A DNA stretch of 33,450 bases. It comes from CAVDRM01 sp963611355. GTDB taxonomy: Bacteria; Bacillota; Clostridia; Christensenellales; Aristaeellaceae. Positions 23,021 to 30,946 of this stretch are shown here, piece by piece; the stretch's first letter is position 1; the number at the start of each line of letters is the position of its first letter. Both the position numbers and the translations under genes were made by a program. The notes below the pieces were generated by a model. It saw nothing but the letters and a program-made list of their open reading frames with translations, made no database searches and had not been told where the DNA came from. The stretch covers positions 1 through 33,450 of the forward strand of contig CAVDRM010000029.1 in NCBI GenBank assembly GCA_963611355.1, given 5' to 3'.

Positions 23021-23049
23021 TTGCGGCGCGGAAGCGGAAATGGTATACT
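23021..23049 (+). promoter_or_regulatory. Promoter of ogt
   Basis: TTGCGG (23021-23026), 17 bases, TATACT (23044-23049), 28 bases before the start codon. The -10 and spacer closely resemble those of the divergent purB promoter. Confidence 0.65.
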
Positions 23050-23076
23050 GTAAAGCACTATGCGAGGTGGCTTTTT

Positions 23077-23571
23077 ATGCGTTATTTTTTCGTGATGCCG
23101 TCGCCCGTCGGGGAACTGACGCTGACGGAGGAGGACGGGCGGCTGGTCGGCCTTTCTTTTGAGAGAGGGCGCATTTCGGATGCGGCGGAACAGCCGACGC
23201 CCCTGCTGATGTGCGCGAAAACGCAGCTGGAGGAATATTTTTCGGGCCGGCGCAGGGTTTTTGACCTGCCGCTTGCGCCTAAAGGGACGCCCTTTCAGCA
23301 GGCCGTGTGGCAGGCGCTGCGGCAGATTCCCTACGGCGAAACGCGCACCTACGGCGAAATTGCCGTGCAAATCGGCCGCCCCCGCGCCGCCCGTGCCGTC
23401 GGCATGGCCAATCATCAGAACCCCATTGCCGTCATTCAGCCCTGCCACCGCGTTGTCGGTGCCTCCGGCCGCTTGACCGGCTACGCCGGCGGACTGGACA
23501 GGAAGGAATATCTGCTGCGGCTGGAGCAAACATCAGGCACGCGCTTTTCAAGGCAACGACATCCCGTTTGA
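23077..23571 (+). CDS. ogt: Methylated-DNA--protein-cysteine methyltransferase
   Basis: A 164-residue DNA-repair protein that moves the methyl group from O6-methylguanine to its own Cys in a suicide reaction. The active site IQPCHRVVGASG has the acceptor C123, and the GLDRKEYLL segment follows. The helix-turn-helix that inserts into the minor groove is RTYGEIAVQIGRPRAARAVG, with the flipping Arg. The N-terminal ribonuclease-like domain is short, as in Ogt. The start at 23077 has a GAGGTGG site. The last 15 or so residues (TSGTRFSRQRHPV) run past the usual end and may be an extension. Confidence 0.95.
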   Translation: MRYFFVMPSPVGELTLTEEDGRLVGLSFERGRISDAAEQPTPLLMCAKTQLEEYFSGRRRVFDLPLAPKGTPFQQAVWQALRQIPYGETRTYGEIAVQIGRPRAARAVGMANHQNPIAVIQPCHRVVGASGRLTGYAGGLDRKEYLLRLEQTSGTRFSRQRHPV

Positions 23572-23576
23572 ACGTT

Positions 23577-23684
23577 ATGAAACGCATCAATAACAAAGCA
23601 TGGTGCAAACCTGCAAAAGCAACGGGCTGTACAAAAGCCAAGGGAAAGGGCAAACGCTGCGGAGAGCATCTGCGGGCGCTTTAG
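23577..23684 (+). CDS. Possible small Cys/Lys-rich protein of 35 residues
   Basis: ATG at 23577 opens a 35-codon ORF (MKRINNKAWCKPAKATGCTK, ending RCGEHLRAL) five bases after the ogt stop. It has eight Lys and three Cys, the last followed by GEH, which could form a small metal knuckle. There is no good ribosome site, so it would need coupling from ogt. It is the only coding candidate in the gap before the convergent AraC gene. Confidence 0.3.
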   Translation: MKRINNKAWCKPAKATGCTKAKGKGKRCGEHLRAL

Positions 23685-23691
23685 GCATCTG

Positions 23692-24537
23692 TTACAGCAT
23701 TGTCCTTCTCGATGTATCCGCAGCCGTTTTGCGTACCGCACTCGGCGGATACCCATATGCTTTTTTAAACAGCCGATTGAAAGAGGAAAGCGTCTTAAAG
23801 CCAACCTTTTGCGAAATATTCAAAACACTCTCATATGTGTTTTTCAGCAGATGTTCAGCGATGCTTAATCGCACATCCATAATATACTGCTGCGGACTCA
23901 CCCCAACAACTGCAGTGAAATGCTTCCTGAAAGTACTGACCGACATATTGCAGTACTGAGCCAAATGAACAACGGTCAAATCCGAAGCATACTCTGTTGC
24001 TATTTTGTGCTGCACAAACATCATTGTTTCCTGATAGACGCTCGCTCGGACAGGAGCTGCGTCAGCCTTTAAAGATTGAAGTTCAATGGTCAGTGCGCGC
24101 AGGAGACACTTGCATTCCTCCTGCCATTCCTTATGCATCCGCTCAAAAGCAGAAAAAAGCAGTTCAAAAAGTCTTCTGATTCGTTTGTCCGTTGTCAAGA
24201 ATCCATCGGCTGTATCATAGCGGATACCCAGCTTCGCTATATCTACAAAAATAAACTGCCACTCACTGGCCTCATCATCTACGGACATAATAATATGAGA
24301 ATCATGAATACACTTTGGCGGAAGCACAGAAACGCTATTGGGTGCGAATGAGTAAAGATGGCCTCCGACAAACATAACACCGCTTCCATGCACCACCCGC
24401 CCTAATTCCAGACAGGTATGGTAGTGCATTTGTGCAGCAGTTTTATATTGCTGCATATAGTTCATGCATATCATCGGAAAATCATCAGGGAACGCTTTCG
24501 TTTCTTCAAATATCGGCAGTTCAGAGCGATTCAGCAT
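23692..24537 (-). CDS. AraC-family transcription regulator of the sugar locus
   Basis: A 281-residue regulator; the frame also allows a start 21 bases upstream at 24558. Neither start has a strong ribosome site. Residues 30-110 form the cupin-like sensing domain (HYHTCLELGRVVHGSGVMFV, LPPKCIHDSHI). Residues 180-275 hold the two AraC helix-turn-helix motifs (VHLAQYCNMSVSTFRKHFTA and LNISQKVGFKTLSSFNRLFK, then KAYGYPPSAVR). It is divergent from the solute-binding protein gene and probably activates the transport and hydrolase operon when its sugar ligand is bound. The ligand is unknown. Codon usage is more AT-rich than in ogt or purB. Confidence 0.9.
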   Translation of the reverse strand: MLNRSELPIFEETKAFPDDFPMICMNYMQQYKTAAQMHYHTCLELGRVVHGSGVMFVGGHLYSFAPNSVSVLPPKCIHDSHIIMSVDDEASEWQFIFVDIAKLGIRYDTADGFLTTDKRIRRLFELLFSAFERMHKEWQEECKCLLRALTIELQSLKADAAPVRASVYQETMMFVQHKIATEYASDLTVVHLAQYCNMSVSTFRKHFTAVVGVSPQQYIMDVRLSIAEHLLKNTYESVLNISQKVGFKTLSSFNRLFKKAYGYPPSAVRKTAADTSRRTML

Positions 24538-24600
24538 AGTTTTCAACCCATTCTGCATAGAATGTTTCTAATATCAATGTTATTATAATATCAGAAGATG

Positions 24601-24635
24601 GCATCCGCAATACTAAATTTTTAGAATTCGGATGC
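24601..24635 (+). promoter_or_regulatory. Inverted repeat in the leader of the sugar ABC operon
   Basis: GCATCCG (24601-24607) and CGGATGC (24629-24635) flank an AT-rich centre. The pair lies between a TATAAT near 24583 and the start codon at 24663. A second short repeat, CATTC-TGCATA-GAATG (24549-24564), lies nearer the AraC gene. Either could be an AraC operator or an mRNA hairpin. Confidence 0.45.
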
Positions 24636-24662
24636 TAAATAAAACAAATGGAGGTTTTACCC

Positions 24663-25952
24663 ATGAAAAAGGTCTTGTCCCTCGTCCTTGCATTAGCTCT
24701 TGTGATAGGGCTCGCAGGCTTCTCTGCCTCTGCCGAAGGTGAGAAAATCAAGCTGGTCGGTATGTGCTGGGGCAGCACCGCCCAATACGAAGCGCAGGTT
24801 GCCGAATTGTTCGAAGCATACCCGGAATTGGCTGAGAAATATGAAGTGGAATTCGTCCTTGGCGGATCCAGCAGCGACAGCGTTGCGGAAAAAATTCGTC
24901 TGGCGATGTCTTCAAACGAAAGCATCTGCGACTTTTGCGTATTGAATTACAAGCAGCTGCCCGAATTCACTCGTGCGGAAGTCCTGATGGATCTTTCCGG
25001 TGCGATTGGACAGTATCTTCCGACCATGACATCTTCTGCCACGACGCTTGCAATGTATAACGGAAAGTATGTCGCCGTTCCTTTTGAAGTGAAGACCAAA
25101 GTTTGGTTTTATCGCGCAGACATTTTTGAAGAATGCGGTGTTCATGCCGAAGATATTCAGGATGTTGATGACTTTATTGCAGCCGGTCTGAAAATCAAAG
25201 AAACGTATCCCGACAGCTATATGTGGAATCTCGGAGCCACTCCCAGCAGTTATCAGTTCTATCTGACTCTGTCCGGCAATGGAGCCAAGTTCTTCGATGA
25301 TGACGGCAACTATGTCATCGCGTCTGATGAGCCGACTCGCAAGATGCTGGAAGACTATAAAAAGATGTATGATGCCGGCATTATTGCCCCTGTTTCCGAC
25401 TGGACAACCGACTGGGAAAGCATGCTGGCCAATGGCCAAATCGTATCTCAGCTCTCTGCCGGCTGGCTCGGCCAGGACATTTTCCTGCCCACCTATTCCG
25501 GCGAAGGCAATAAGTGGGAAGCCACTACCTGGCCGGTTATCGGCGGCACTGACAGCGGCTCTGATGCTGGCGGCTCGGTCATGGTTGTGCCTGTTTTCTC
25601 TTCTCACGCCGCAGAAGCTGCCGAGCTGATTTCAGCTTGGTGCCTGAGCGAAGAAGGCACAAAAGTTGTCTTCCGTGCCAACGGCTCTCTGCCGCAGAAT
25701 ACGGAGGCACTCAAAGACGAAGCGCTGTTTGAAACCGCTAAGCAGGGATACTTTGGCGATACCTTCGTGAATGCTCAGATAGCAGCTCTGGATAAATACG
25801 CCATCTTTAATTACTCGCCGAATGATGCCAGCGAAGGAACAATCGTTGTCGAGTATTTCATGAAGGCCATCACCGGTGAAATGACGATTGATGAAGCGCT
25901 TCAGGCAGCGCAGGAAGACATGGAAATCGTCATCGGAAATGCTTTTGACTAA
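24663..25952 (+). CDS. Sugar ABC transporter extracellular solute-binding protein (family 1)
   Basis: A 429-residue exported protein; TGGAGG lies 8 bases before ATG 24663. The signal peptide is residues 1-29 (MKKVLSLVLALALVIGLAGF, then SASA before EG). No lipobox Cys is present, although most Gram-positive binding proteins are lipid-anchored. The mature part has the two-lobed fold of family 1: an early strand (IKLVGMCWGSTAQYEAQVAE), the first-lobe aromatic segment KVWFYRADIFEECGV, the GG-containing VMVVPVFSSHAAEAAELISA and the end helix EALQAAQEDMEIVIG. It captures an oligosaccharide for the two permeases downstream. A hairpin at 25968-25994 separates it from them, a common way to raise binding-protein level. 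Confidence 0.92.
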   Translation: MKKVLSLVLALALVIGLAGFSASAEGEKIKLVGMCWGSTAQYEAQVAELFEAYPELAEKYEVEFVLGGSSSDSVAEKIRLAMSSNESICDFCVLNYKQLPEFTRAEVLMDLSGAIGQYLPTMTSSATTLAMYNGKYVAVPFEVKTKVWFYRADIFEECGVHAEDIQDVDDFIAAGLKIKETYPDSYMWNLGATPSSYQFYLTLSGNGAKFFDDDGNYVIASDEPTRKMLEDYKKMYDAGIIAPVSDWTTDWESMLANGQIVSQLSAGWLGQDIFLPTYSGEGNKWEATTWPVIGGTDSGSDAGGSVMVVPVFSSHAAEAAELISAWCLSEEGTKVVFRANGSLPQNTEALKDEALFETAKQGYFGDTFVNAQIAALDKYAIFNYSPNDASEGTIVVEYFMKAITGEMTIDEALQAAQEDMEIVIGNAFD

Positions 25953-25967
25953 TGAATGCATTGCTGC

Positions 25968-25994
25968 GGAGGCCGGATTAGCCACCCGGCCTCC
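25968..25994 (+). other. Intercistronic hairpin after the solute-binding protein gene
   Basis: GGAGGCCGG pairs perfectly with CCGGCCTCC across a 9-base loop, 16 bases after the stop. No T-run follows, so it is more likely an mRNA stabiliser or partial attenuator than a full terminator. Confidence 0.6.
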
Positions 25995-26032
25995 ATGCTT
26001 TCCGAGCGAGTTCTTGAAAGGAGGCTTTACTT

Positions 26033-26923
26033 TTGCAGCTTCAAAAACTACGCAAAAGAAGTCTGAACGACAGATATGTCCCCTATCTGTTCATCGCGCC
26101 CTTTTTAATTTCATTCCTGCTGTTTTTTGCCTTTCCCGCACTATACTCATTGGTTTTGAGCTTTTTCAATTATAAAGGGTATGGCACCGCAATTTTTGTA
26201 GGATTTAAAAATTATACATCCCTGCTTCACTATACCGCCTTCTGGAAGTCCATCAAAAATACTGTCTTTTACTTTGTGCTGCATACTGTTCCCGTCATGG
26301 GATTGGCGTTCTGCTTTGCCGTCATGCTTCACAGCGACCGCATGGGACGCATCAAGAAGGTTTTTAAGCCTATTCTTTTTCTGCCGCAGGTCATTCCGAC
26401 AATGGCATCCATCCTGACATTCCGCGTGATTTTTGCAACAAACACAGGCGTTGTCAACCAGCTATTCCATTTGAGCATCGGTTGGCTGGAAAACACCGAT
26501 ATTATGCGTTGGACTATCATCATCTATATCATATGGCGTTCAACAGGCTGGTTCATGGTCGTTTATTTGGCGGGTTTGACCACAATCAATCCTTCGCTTT
26601 ATGAATCCGCTTTACTGGACGGCGCGTCCCCCTTCCAGCAAAACCGTTACATAACCATTCCCTTAATGAAACCGATGTTTATATTTGCCTTTATCATGGA
26701 CGCCATCAGCTCCTTCAAAATTTATACTGAAGTGAATGTCATGATTGCGGGTAATGATGTGGCGCCGACAGCAGCAGCTCCGATTATGAATATGGTCACT
26801 AACAATATGAAAAACGGACGATTCGGTATGGCATCGGCTGCCGGCTGGCTGCTATTCATCTTGATTCTTGTCATTTCTGTGCTTGAGCTTATCATGATGA
26901 AGGAAAAGAAGGAACAGCCATGA
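26033..26923 (+). CDS. Sugar ABC transporter permease (MalF/UgpA type)
   Basis: A 296-residue inner-membrane subunit. It starts with TTG at 26033, 8 bases after AAAGGAGG; no ATG in this frame fits. Six transmembrane segments are visible, from VPYLFIAPFLISFLLFFAFP to LLFILILVISVLELIMM. The EAA loop that contacts the ATPase is YESALLDGASPFQQNRYITI. It pairs with the next permease and needs an ATPase that is not encoded here, probably a shared MsmX-type protein elsewhere. Its stop overlaps the next start by 4 bases. Confidence 0.93.
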   Translation: MQLQKLRKRSLNDRYVPYLFIAPFLISFLLFFAFPALYSLVLSFFNYKGYGTAIFVGFKNYTSLLHYTAFWKSIKNTVFYFVLHTVPVMGLAFCFAVMLHSDRMGRIKKVFKPILFLPQVIPTMASILTFRVIFATNTGVVNQLFHLSIGWLENTDIMRWTIIIYIIWRSTGWFMVVYLAGLTTINPSLYESALLDGASPFQQNRYITIPLMKPMFIFAFIMDAISSFKIYTEVNVMIAGNDVAPTAAAPIMNMVTNNMKNGRFGMASAAGWLLFILILVISVLELIMMKEKKEQP

Positions 26924-27747
26924 AAAAGAGGAGTATTTTTTCATACGTTATCCTTTCTGTTTTTTGTCTGCTGGCACTTATTCCTGTCTATGTCATGCTG
27001 ATTAATTCATTCAAGACAGGGTCCGAGCTTGCAGCCAACTCGTGGGGATTTCCGCAAAACCCAACGCTGTCCAACTATATCGATTTGTTCAGCTATAATT
27101 CCGGCATCATCATTCGAACATTTTTTAACAGTGTTTTTGTTTCGGTCGCCTACACTGCGCTTACGCTCATTATTTCCAGCCTCGCGGCATTTGCATTCTC
27201 CAAATACAACTTTAAGGGAAGCAACGCAATTTTCGGTTTGCTCGTAGGCACCATGATGATACCGACAGAGCTAACGATGCCGGCTATCTTCCTGATGTTC
27301 TCCAAAGTCAAATTGCTCAACAGTTACGCTGTGCAGATATTTCCCGGCATCGCAAACTGCTTCTGTATGTTCATGCTCAAGCAGTATACGGATTCCGTCC
27401 CTGACTCCTTGTTAGAGGCTGCCCGTATCGATGGTGCAAGTCATTTGAAGGTCTACCATAAAATTGTGCTCCCTCTGGTGCGCCCGGCGTTAGGCGCTTT
27501 GACCATTCTGGTTTTTCTTGGCAAATGGAACGACTATCTCTGGCCAAAGACACTTCTGACAAAGACCGAAATCATGCCCATCATGGTCATACTGCCTACA
27601 CTCAATACTTCAACCAGCACTTATTCCATTCCGTGGCAGATGATTTTATCCGGCTGCACCGTTGTGACTTTTCCCATCGTCGCTCTGTTTCTGATATTTC
27701 AGGATCAGTTCATGTCCAGCGTGACCGTCGGCGCGGTCAAAGAATAG
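26920..27747 (+). CDS. Sugar ABC transporter permease (MalG/UgpE type)
   Basis: A 275-residue second permease subunit; its ATG overlaps the first permease's stop (ATGA), with GGAAAAGAAGGAA upstream. Six transmembrane segments and the EAA loop LLEAARIDGASHLKVYHKIV are present. The N-terminal membrane segment plus LINSFKTGSEL is typical of carbohydrate uptake type 1 transporters. It forms the translocation path with the upstream permease. The next gene follows after 14 bases, so transport and hydrolase genes are one operon. Confidence 0.94.
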   Translation: MKKRSIFSYVILSVFCLLALIPVYVMLINSFKTGSELAANSWGFPQNPTLSNYIDLFSYNSGIIIRTFFNSVFVSVAYTALTLIISSLAAFAFSKYNFKGSNAIFGLLVGTMMIPTELTMPAIFLMFSKVKLLNSYAVQIFPGIANCFCMFMLKQYTDSVPDSLLEAARIDGASHLKVYHKIVLPLVRPALGALTILVFLGKWNDYLWPKTLLTKTEIMPIMVILPTLNTSTSTYSIPWQMILSGCTVVTFPIVALFLIFQDQFMSSVTVGAVKE

Positions 27748-27761
27748 AAAGGTGGTTTCTT

Positions 27762-28682
27762 ATGAGCGAAACATTCTGTCACGGAACAAATGGCGGCTGG
27801 GAAAAAAGCCCTGCCAATCCTGTGCTTGGCGGAAAGCTTGGCGTTTGCTTTGATATTTCCATGCTGCGGAAAAATGAACAATATGTTATGTATTTCTCTT
27901 GGCGTACTCGTAAGAGCATCGCAGTCACAACCAGCGAGGACGGCATTCACTGGGCCGAGCCCCAAATTTGTATTGCACCGAGAATAACAGAAGACGGCAA
28001 AGAAGACAATATCTGCCGCCCTTCCGTAGTCAAATGCGGCAGCATTTATCATATGTGGTATACCGGTCAGCATAATATTTCCGGCCGCGATGGCACTTCG
28101 GATATTTTTCATGCAGTCAGTGAAGACGGTATTCATTTTACGCGCACAAGTGATGTTCCCGTTCTTTCTCCTTCTCTTCCGTGGGAAATTCATTCCATAA
28201 TGTGCCCTGATGTTATGTGGGACGATGAACAAAAAATCTTTAAAATGTGGTATTCTGCCGGAGAACAATATGAACCGAACGCCATCGGTTATGCCGAAAG
28301 TTCCGATGGTCTCTTGTGGAATAAACCGTTTGCGCATCCTGTATTCCAAGCAGATCCGACTTCAAATTGGGAATGTCATAAAGTAACGGCATGCCACGTT
28401 TTCCGTCACAGAGACTATTACTGGATGTTCTACATCGGCTTCAGGAATGAGGATTATGCACAAATCGGCATTGCACGTTCGAAAAACGGCATCACGAATT
28501 GGGAACGTTCGCACTTAAATCCCATCGTTGCACCCGATGCCGATGCATGGGACGGAGAGGCTTGCTATAAGCCTTATGTCATGTTTGACGGAAAGAAATG
28601 GAACTTATGGTATAACGGCCGGCGCGGCACAAAGGAGCAAATCGGTTTGGTCACAAACGATTCCGAAATGTTTGAGTTTTGA
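27762..28682 (+). CDS. Five-bladed beta-propeller glycosidase/glycosylase-like enzyme
   Basis: A 306-residue protein starting at ATG 27762 after AAAGGTGG. It repeats short blades of type YVMYFSWRTRKSIAVTTSED-GIHW, IYHMWYTGQHN, IFKMWYSAG, YWMFYIGFRNE and WNLWYNGRRG, the pattern of five-bladed propeller glycosidases (GH43/GH32/GH130-like superfamily). Candidate acidic residues are the Asp of GVCFDISML, the Asp of CPDVMWD and the Glu of DGEACYKP; their roles are inferred. There is no signal peptide, so it acts in the cytoplasm on imported sugar. Proteins like this occur beside sugar ABC transporters in Clostridia, often labelled only 'glycosylase'. Whether it is a hydrolase or a phosphorylase cannot be told. 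Confidence 0.8.
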   Translation: MSETFCHGTNGGWEKSPANPVLGGKLGVCFDISMLRKNEQYVMYFSWRTRKSIAVTTSEDGIHWAEPQICIAPRITEDGKEDNICRPSVVKCGSIYHMWYTGQHNISGRDGTSDIFHAVSEDGIHFTRTSDVPVLSPSLPWEIHSIMCPDVMWDDEQKIFKMWYSAGEQYEPNAIGYAESSDGLLWNKPFAHPVFQADPTSNWECHKVTACHVFRHRDYYWMFYIGFRNEDYAQIGIARSKNGITNWERSHLNPIVAPDADAWDGEACYKPYVMFDGKKWNLWYNGRRGTKEQIGLVTNDSEMFEF

Positions 28683-28709
28683 GTATAACTAAAGGGGATA
28701 TAACCGTTC

Positions 28710-30167
28710 ATGTTGCCTGATTTGCTTTCCAAGCTAAAGAACTACGTTGAGTTTTTTAATAAAGCAGATGAAGAGTGCTATTCTCAGATCATCTCCAACG
28801 AGCATGCGTACTCTTTTTTATCCGAGCAGATTCCCCTCATAGAGCTGCCGGATAAAACAATAGAACAGACTTACTACTTTCGCTGGTGGACGCTTCGAAA
28901 ACATTGGAAAGAAACCCCCGTTGGTCATATTATGACGGAATTTTTGCCCCCCGTTCCCTGGTCCGGGCCGTTTAACTCCATCAACTGCGCAGCGGGGCAT
29001 CATCTCCGTGAGGGCAGATGGCTGCAAGACGCGAACGGCTGGCTAAAAGAGTATATCCAATTCTGGCTAGACGAACATGGTGACGCGCTGAATTACAGTA
29101 TGTGGCTGATTGCTGCAGTAGACGATTATCTGTCCCTGCATCCCGATGCGGCATTTGAGAAGGCAATTCTTCCGAAATTAGTCAGACTGTTTGAAAAGAC
29201 TGAAGAAAAGCATCGTCATTCCTGCGGACTTTACTGGTCAAACGACGGCAAAGATGGGATGGAGTATTCCATTAGCGGTTCCGGAATTCGTCCCACCTTA
29301 AATGCTTATCTGTATGGAGATGCGGCCTCTATCGAACGAATCGCAACCCGCTGCGGTGACACAGCGACGGCTCAGCGTTTCCATGAGTTTGCCATATCCA
29401 TCAAAGGGAAAATGGATATATTGCTTTGGGACGGAGATTTTTACCGAACAATTCCATGCAGTCAGGCAGACCGGTTATCCGATGCATCTCGGCCGGCCGT
29501 AAATCCGAAGCATTGTGTTCATGAAGAGGCCGGCTATATTCCCTGGTACTTCAATCTTCCGGATGAGAGTAAAGATGGCGCTTTTACCAAACTGACAGAC
29601 GAGAACTGTTTTCTCTCTCCATTTGGTCTTACCACTGCAGACAGAAGCCACCCTCGTTACCTTTTCAAGCATGAGCATGAATGTTTATGGAACGGTTATG
29701 TTTGGCCTTTTGCCACTTCACAAACGCTTACAGCACTTTCCAATTTGCTCCATACGAGAAAAAACCCTCTTGTGCATAAAGACATTTACTATCGCTTGCT
29801 CCGACAGTATGCTCAAATGCACCGCAGGCAAACCGAGGACGGCAGAGTGGTTCCGTGGATTGATGAAGTCCTTCATCCGGAAACCGGCCGTTGGTCTTCA
29901 CGGGATTTATTAAAGGATGACGGCTGGCGTCCTGAAAGAGGCGGGTACGAACGAGGAAAAGACTATAATCATTCCACTTTCTGCGATTTAGTCTTGTCCG
30001 GCTTGCTTGGAATAGAAAAAAAAGACGGCATTCTGCATTCGTCTCCTTTAATTCCCGATGACTGGGATTTTTTCTTTGTGACCAATTTACCAAATGGAGG
30101 CCGTGTCATATTTGACCGTGACGGAACACACTACGGCTATGGCCGCGGCCTGCTGATTTTTCAATAA
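28710..30167 (+). CDS. MGH1-like (alpha/alpha)6-barrel glycoside hydrolase
   Basis: A 485-residue cytoplasmic enzyme without signal peptide; AAAGGGG lies upstream of its ATG. It shows helix-pair repeats of a six-hairpin barrel. Conserved-looking segments are GLYWSNDGKDGMEYSISGSG, RPTLNAYLYGDA, EEAGYIPWYFNLPD, LSPFGLTTADRSHPR, CLWNGYVWPFATSQT, VVPWIDEVLHPETG and KDYNHSTFCDLVLSGLLGI. These fit the mannosylglycerate-hydrolase-like domain family (related to GH63). Acidic residues in DGMEY and WIDE are candidate catalytic groups. It is the last gene of the AraC-controlled locus and probably processes the imported oligosaccharide with the propeller enzyme. The true substrate is unknown; this family acts on varied glycosides. 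Confidence 0.82.
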   Translation: MLPDLLSKLKNYVEFFNKADEECYSQIISNEHAYSFLSEQIPLIELPDKTIEQTYYFRWWTLRKHWKETPVGHIMTEFLPPVPWSGPFNSINCAAGHHLREGRWLQDANGWLKEYIQFWLDEHGDALNYSMWLIAAVDDYLSLHPDAAFEKAILPKLVRLFEKTEEKHRHSCGLYWSNDGKDGMEYSISGSGIRPTLNAYLYGDAASIERIATRCGDTATAQRFHEFAISIKGKMDILLWDGDFYRTIPCSQADRLSDASRPAVNPKHCVHEEAGYIPWYFNLPDESKDGAFTKLTDENCFLSPFGLTTADRSHPRYLFKHEHECLWNGYVWPFATSQTLTALSNLLHTRKNPLVHKDIYYRLLRQYAQMHRRQTEDGRVVPWIDEVLHPETGRWSSRDLLKDDGWRPERGGYERGKDYNHSTFCDLVLSGLLGIEKKDGILHSSPLIPDDWDFFFVTNLPNGGRVIFDRDGTHYGYGRGLLIFQ

Positions 30168-30177
30168 TTCTGCCGTT

Positions 30178-30309
30178 AAAAACAGCCCGACTTCTGCCAA
30201 TCTGACATGCTTCTCATATAGGAACAGAGAAATAAAACACTGAAAGCCATATGGAAGCATTCTTGCACAATGATTTCCCTGAATTCTTTGGGTTCGGGCT
30301 TGTTTTTTC
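30178..30309 (+). terminator. Terminator-like stem with a ~100-base loop after the sugar operon
   Basis: AAAAACAGCCCGA (30178-30190) matches TCGGGCT(T)GTTTTTT (30294-30308) with one bulged T, ending in six T as in a normal terminator. The arms are separated by about 103 bases instead of a short loop. The right arm also overlaps the -35 of the secG promoter. No gene lies in between. Confidence 0.5.
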
Positions 30310-30328
30310 AGCATAACTATGATAAAAT
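30300..30328 (+). promoter_or_regulatory. Promoter of secG
   Basis: TTGTTT (30300-30305), 17 bases, TAAAAT (30323-30328), about 30 bases before the start codon. It partly overlaps the T-run of the preceding terminator-like stem. Confidence 0.5.
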
Positions 30329-30359
30329 AACAAATGCTGATTTCAAGGAGGGACTTTTT

Positions 30360-30587
30360 ATGATGATTGCAGTACAGATTTTACTGGTTATCGTTTCCTT
30401 GGTGTTGATTATGTCCGTGCTGATGCAGTCCAGCGAGTCGGACGGCATGGGCGCTATCTCCGGCGGAAGCGAGACCTTTTTCGGCAAGAATAAAAACAGT
30501 TCTTTTGAGGGCAAGCTGGCACTGATTACCAAGATTTCCGCATGCGTGTTTGTTGTGCTGGCGCTGTTGCTGGTCATTCTTTCCTGA
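30360..30587 (+). CDS. secG: Preprotein translocase subunit SecG
   Basis: A 75-residue membrane protein, typical for SecG. AAGGAGGG precedes ATG 30360. Two transmembrane helices (IAVQILLVIVSLVLIMSVLM and ISACVFVVLALLLVILS) flank the conserved loop MGAISGGSETFFGKNK. It is the small accessory subunit of SecYEG that aids protein export. In many Firmicutes secG is followed by rnr (RNase R) and smpB; here neither follows, and a 487-base gap precedes an ABC-F gene. Confidence 0.95.
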   Translation: MMIAVQILLVIVSLVLIMSVLMQSSESDGMGAISGGSETFFGKNKNSSFEGKLALITKISACVFVVLALLLVILS

Positions 30588-30679
30588 CGGTCGCATTGAG
30601 CGGAAATCGGACGGATGCGGGCTGACGAAGCGGTTTTGTCAGTCCTTTCTTTGCGTTCCGGGATGCGGGAAATTTCAGC

Positions 30680-30946
30680 ATGGCGCGTTATCCTTCCCTG
30701 ACGCGGCCGAAAATCGAGCGCATCAAGCCCGCAATGAAGCGTGCGGCTATGCGGGGAAAAGCATTTCGCGGCGTGCTTCGCCGTATGCAATTTGGGGACG
30801 GGACGCCGCCCACGAAAGAGGATGGCAGTTTGCCCGTGCAGCGCAGACGGCCTCTTGATTTTGTCGCGGCTTTTGAAGGCATCTCCGCACAATTCGGCGG
30901 CGACGCTCGATGCGCCTTTAAGGTGCCGCGCCTCCATCGCCGATAG
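30680..30946 (+). CDS. Hypothetical very basic ORF of 88 residues, doubtful
   Basis: ATG at 30680 opens an ORF starting MARYPSLTRPKIERIKPAMK and ending FKVPRLHRR, with a Shine-Dalgarno that is only weak (GCGGGAA). It is rich in Arg, Lys and Pro without clear helices or motifs. No known family is recognised. It is the best coding candidate in the secG to ABC-F gap (30588-31074); the minus-strand ORFs there look no better. It may be noise or a gene remnant. Confidence 0.25.
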   Translation: MARYPSLTRPKIERIKPAMKRAAMRGKAFRGVLRRMQFGDGTPPTKEDGSLPVQRRRPLDFVAAFEGISAQFGGDARCAFKVPRLHRR

